Of a DNA stretch of 5,812 nucleotides, positions 5,448 to 5,812 are shown piece by piece. The DNA is from DASSUC01 sp035650075. GTDB taxonomy: Bacteria; Actinomycetota; Actinomycetes; Mycobacteriales; Micromonosporaceae. A program made the translations under genes and the position numbers. The notes beneath the pieces are model-generated. The model saw nothing but the letters and a program-made list of their open reading frames with translations. It did not search any database and was not told where the DNA came from. The stretch spans positions 1 through 5,812 of the forward strand of contig DASRII010000257.1 in assembly GCA_035650075.1 (NCBI GenBank), read 5' to 3'. Position 1 is the stretch's first letter. The number at the start of each line of letters is the position of its first letter.

Positions 5448-5812
5448 TTACCCGGGGCCGCCGCGCGATCGTGGCGGCCCCGTTCGCTCCGCCGCCTCCG
5501 CGTTGAGCTCACCCAGCAGGCGGGCGAACATCACGGAGTCCACCTTGTGCCGGTTGCGGTGGCGCACCCGAGTGCCCTTCCGCCAGATCGGCGTCTCCAC
5601 AACCACCCGCGGCTCCGTGGCGGAAATCCAGATCGCCCATGCCTCGTAGCCCGTTGCCGGACCGGCCCAGGCCCGGTCGATCCGCCGCCACGGCAACACA
5701 CGCGTGCGCCACACGGAACGCACCTTGACGCCGCGATCGCCCACGTACAGGCCCACCCCGACGATGCGCCAGAGGGCCACTTCCCAGACCGCCACGAACG
5801 CGAGCGCGCCCA
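5448..5812 (-). CDS. PH-domain-like membrane-associated protein, N-terminus cut by window edge
   Basis: At least 120 residues lie in the window and the frame is open to the right edge, so the GTG at 5795 is probably internal. The visible start, GALAFVAVWEVALWRIVGVGLYV, contains a hydrophobic stretch consistent with the end of a transmembrane helix. It is followed by VGDRGVKVRSVWRTRVLPWRRIDRAW, the strand-turn-strand pattern of small actinobacterial PH-domain (bacterial PH) proteins (a G-V-x-V-R strand, then R-T-x-x-x-P-W). Further strands (EAWAIWIS, RVVVETPIW) and a C-terminal helix (SVMFARLLGELNAEAAER) complete the domain. The last ten residues, Gly/Pro/Arg-rich, are encoded by the hairpin listed separately and are probably not structured. 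The stop TAA (5450-5448) is one base from the stop of the converging 419-residue gene. The fold call is moderate confidence; no ligand can be named. Confidence 0.75.
   Translation of the reverse strand, partial: GALAFVAVWEVALWRIVGVGLYVGDRGVKVRSVWRTRVLPWRRIDRAWAGPATGYEAWAIWISATEPRVVVETPIWRKGTRVRHRNRHKVDSVMFARLLGELNAEAAERTGPPRSRGGPG
5454..5481. terminator. Strong GC hairpin, probable (bidirectional) terminator between converging genes
   Basis: GGGGCCGCC (5454-5462) pairs perfectly with GGCGGCCCC (5473-5481). Inside these arms a G-U and two G-C pairs extend the stem to 12 pairs with a CGAT tetraloop (5466-5469). It begins 7 bases after the stop of the 419-residue gene. No T-run follows on either strand, as is common for actinomycete terminators. 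It lies within the last codons of the PH-like gene, so the same bases encode protein and structure. Confidence 0.75.

Noticed and set aside
4688..5512. Minus-strand open frame of 274 codons opposite the 419-residue gene
   Set aside because: It contains a repetitive VGVVLVGIVLV run that is only the antisense of the acidic tandem repeat; there is no start context or family match.
1..5812. Mobile element, phage, CRISPR or toxin-antitoxin system
   Set aside because: No transposase, integrase, terminal repeats, repeat-spacer array or paired small toxin/antitoxin genes are seen; the gene content is ordinary actinomycete chromosomal material.

Overview
The window is GC-rich DNA from an actinomycete (Actinomycetota). 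The evidence is the strong G/C bias at third codon positions, GTG starts, four-base ATGA stop-start overlaps, and families typical of soil actinomycetes: a SigE-type ECF sigma factor, a DUF664/DinB protein and an ECF42-type sigma factor. I cannot assign a genus. The window is densely coding, with eight genes and no gene-free stretch over about 160 bases. I see no rRNA, tRNA, CRISPR, insertion sequence or phage gene.

Left part (1-1655). A SigE-family sigma factor, cut at its 5' end by the window edge, is coupled through an ATGA overlap to a single-pass membrane protein with a large external domain. The position and topology of the second protein suggest a regulator or sensor for that sigma factor, although it lacks a zinc anti-sigma motif. 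A DinB/DUF664 gene on the minus strand converges on it, and the two coding regions overlap by 23 bases at their 3' ends.

Middle (1656-3660). After a 157-base divergent intergenic region comes a compact plus-strand operon: a DUF1905 protein, a YCII/DGPF-family protein and a 408-residue ECF42-like sigma factor. The sigma factor has a long helical C-terminal extension. The DGPF-ECF42 pairing is a known conserved arrangement without a classical anti-sigma factor; DUF1905 as first gene and the divergent DinB gene are less standard partners. A weak promoter-like pair upstream of DUF1905 resembles the ECF42 motif as I remember it.

Right part (3670-5812). A small conserved-looking actinobacterial protein of unknown function (minus strand) is divergent from a 419-residue protein that I do not recognise. 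The latter has a basic N-terminus, a Gly/Asp-rich linker, a short hydrophobic patch and a strongly acidic tail built from a 15-base tandem repeat. It ends one base from the 3' end of a converging gene for a PH-domain-like membrane-associated protein, which is cut by the right window edge. A near-perfect 12-bp hairpin just after the 419-residue gene probably terminates transcription there while also encoding the C-terminus of the PH-like protein.

The most interesting items are the ECF42-DGPF-DUF1905 operon and its possible autoregulation, and the unrecognised 419-residue protein. Nothing here clearly shows a defence system or a mobile element.
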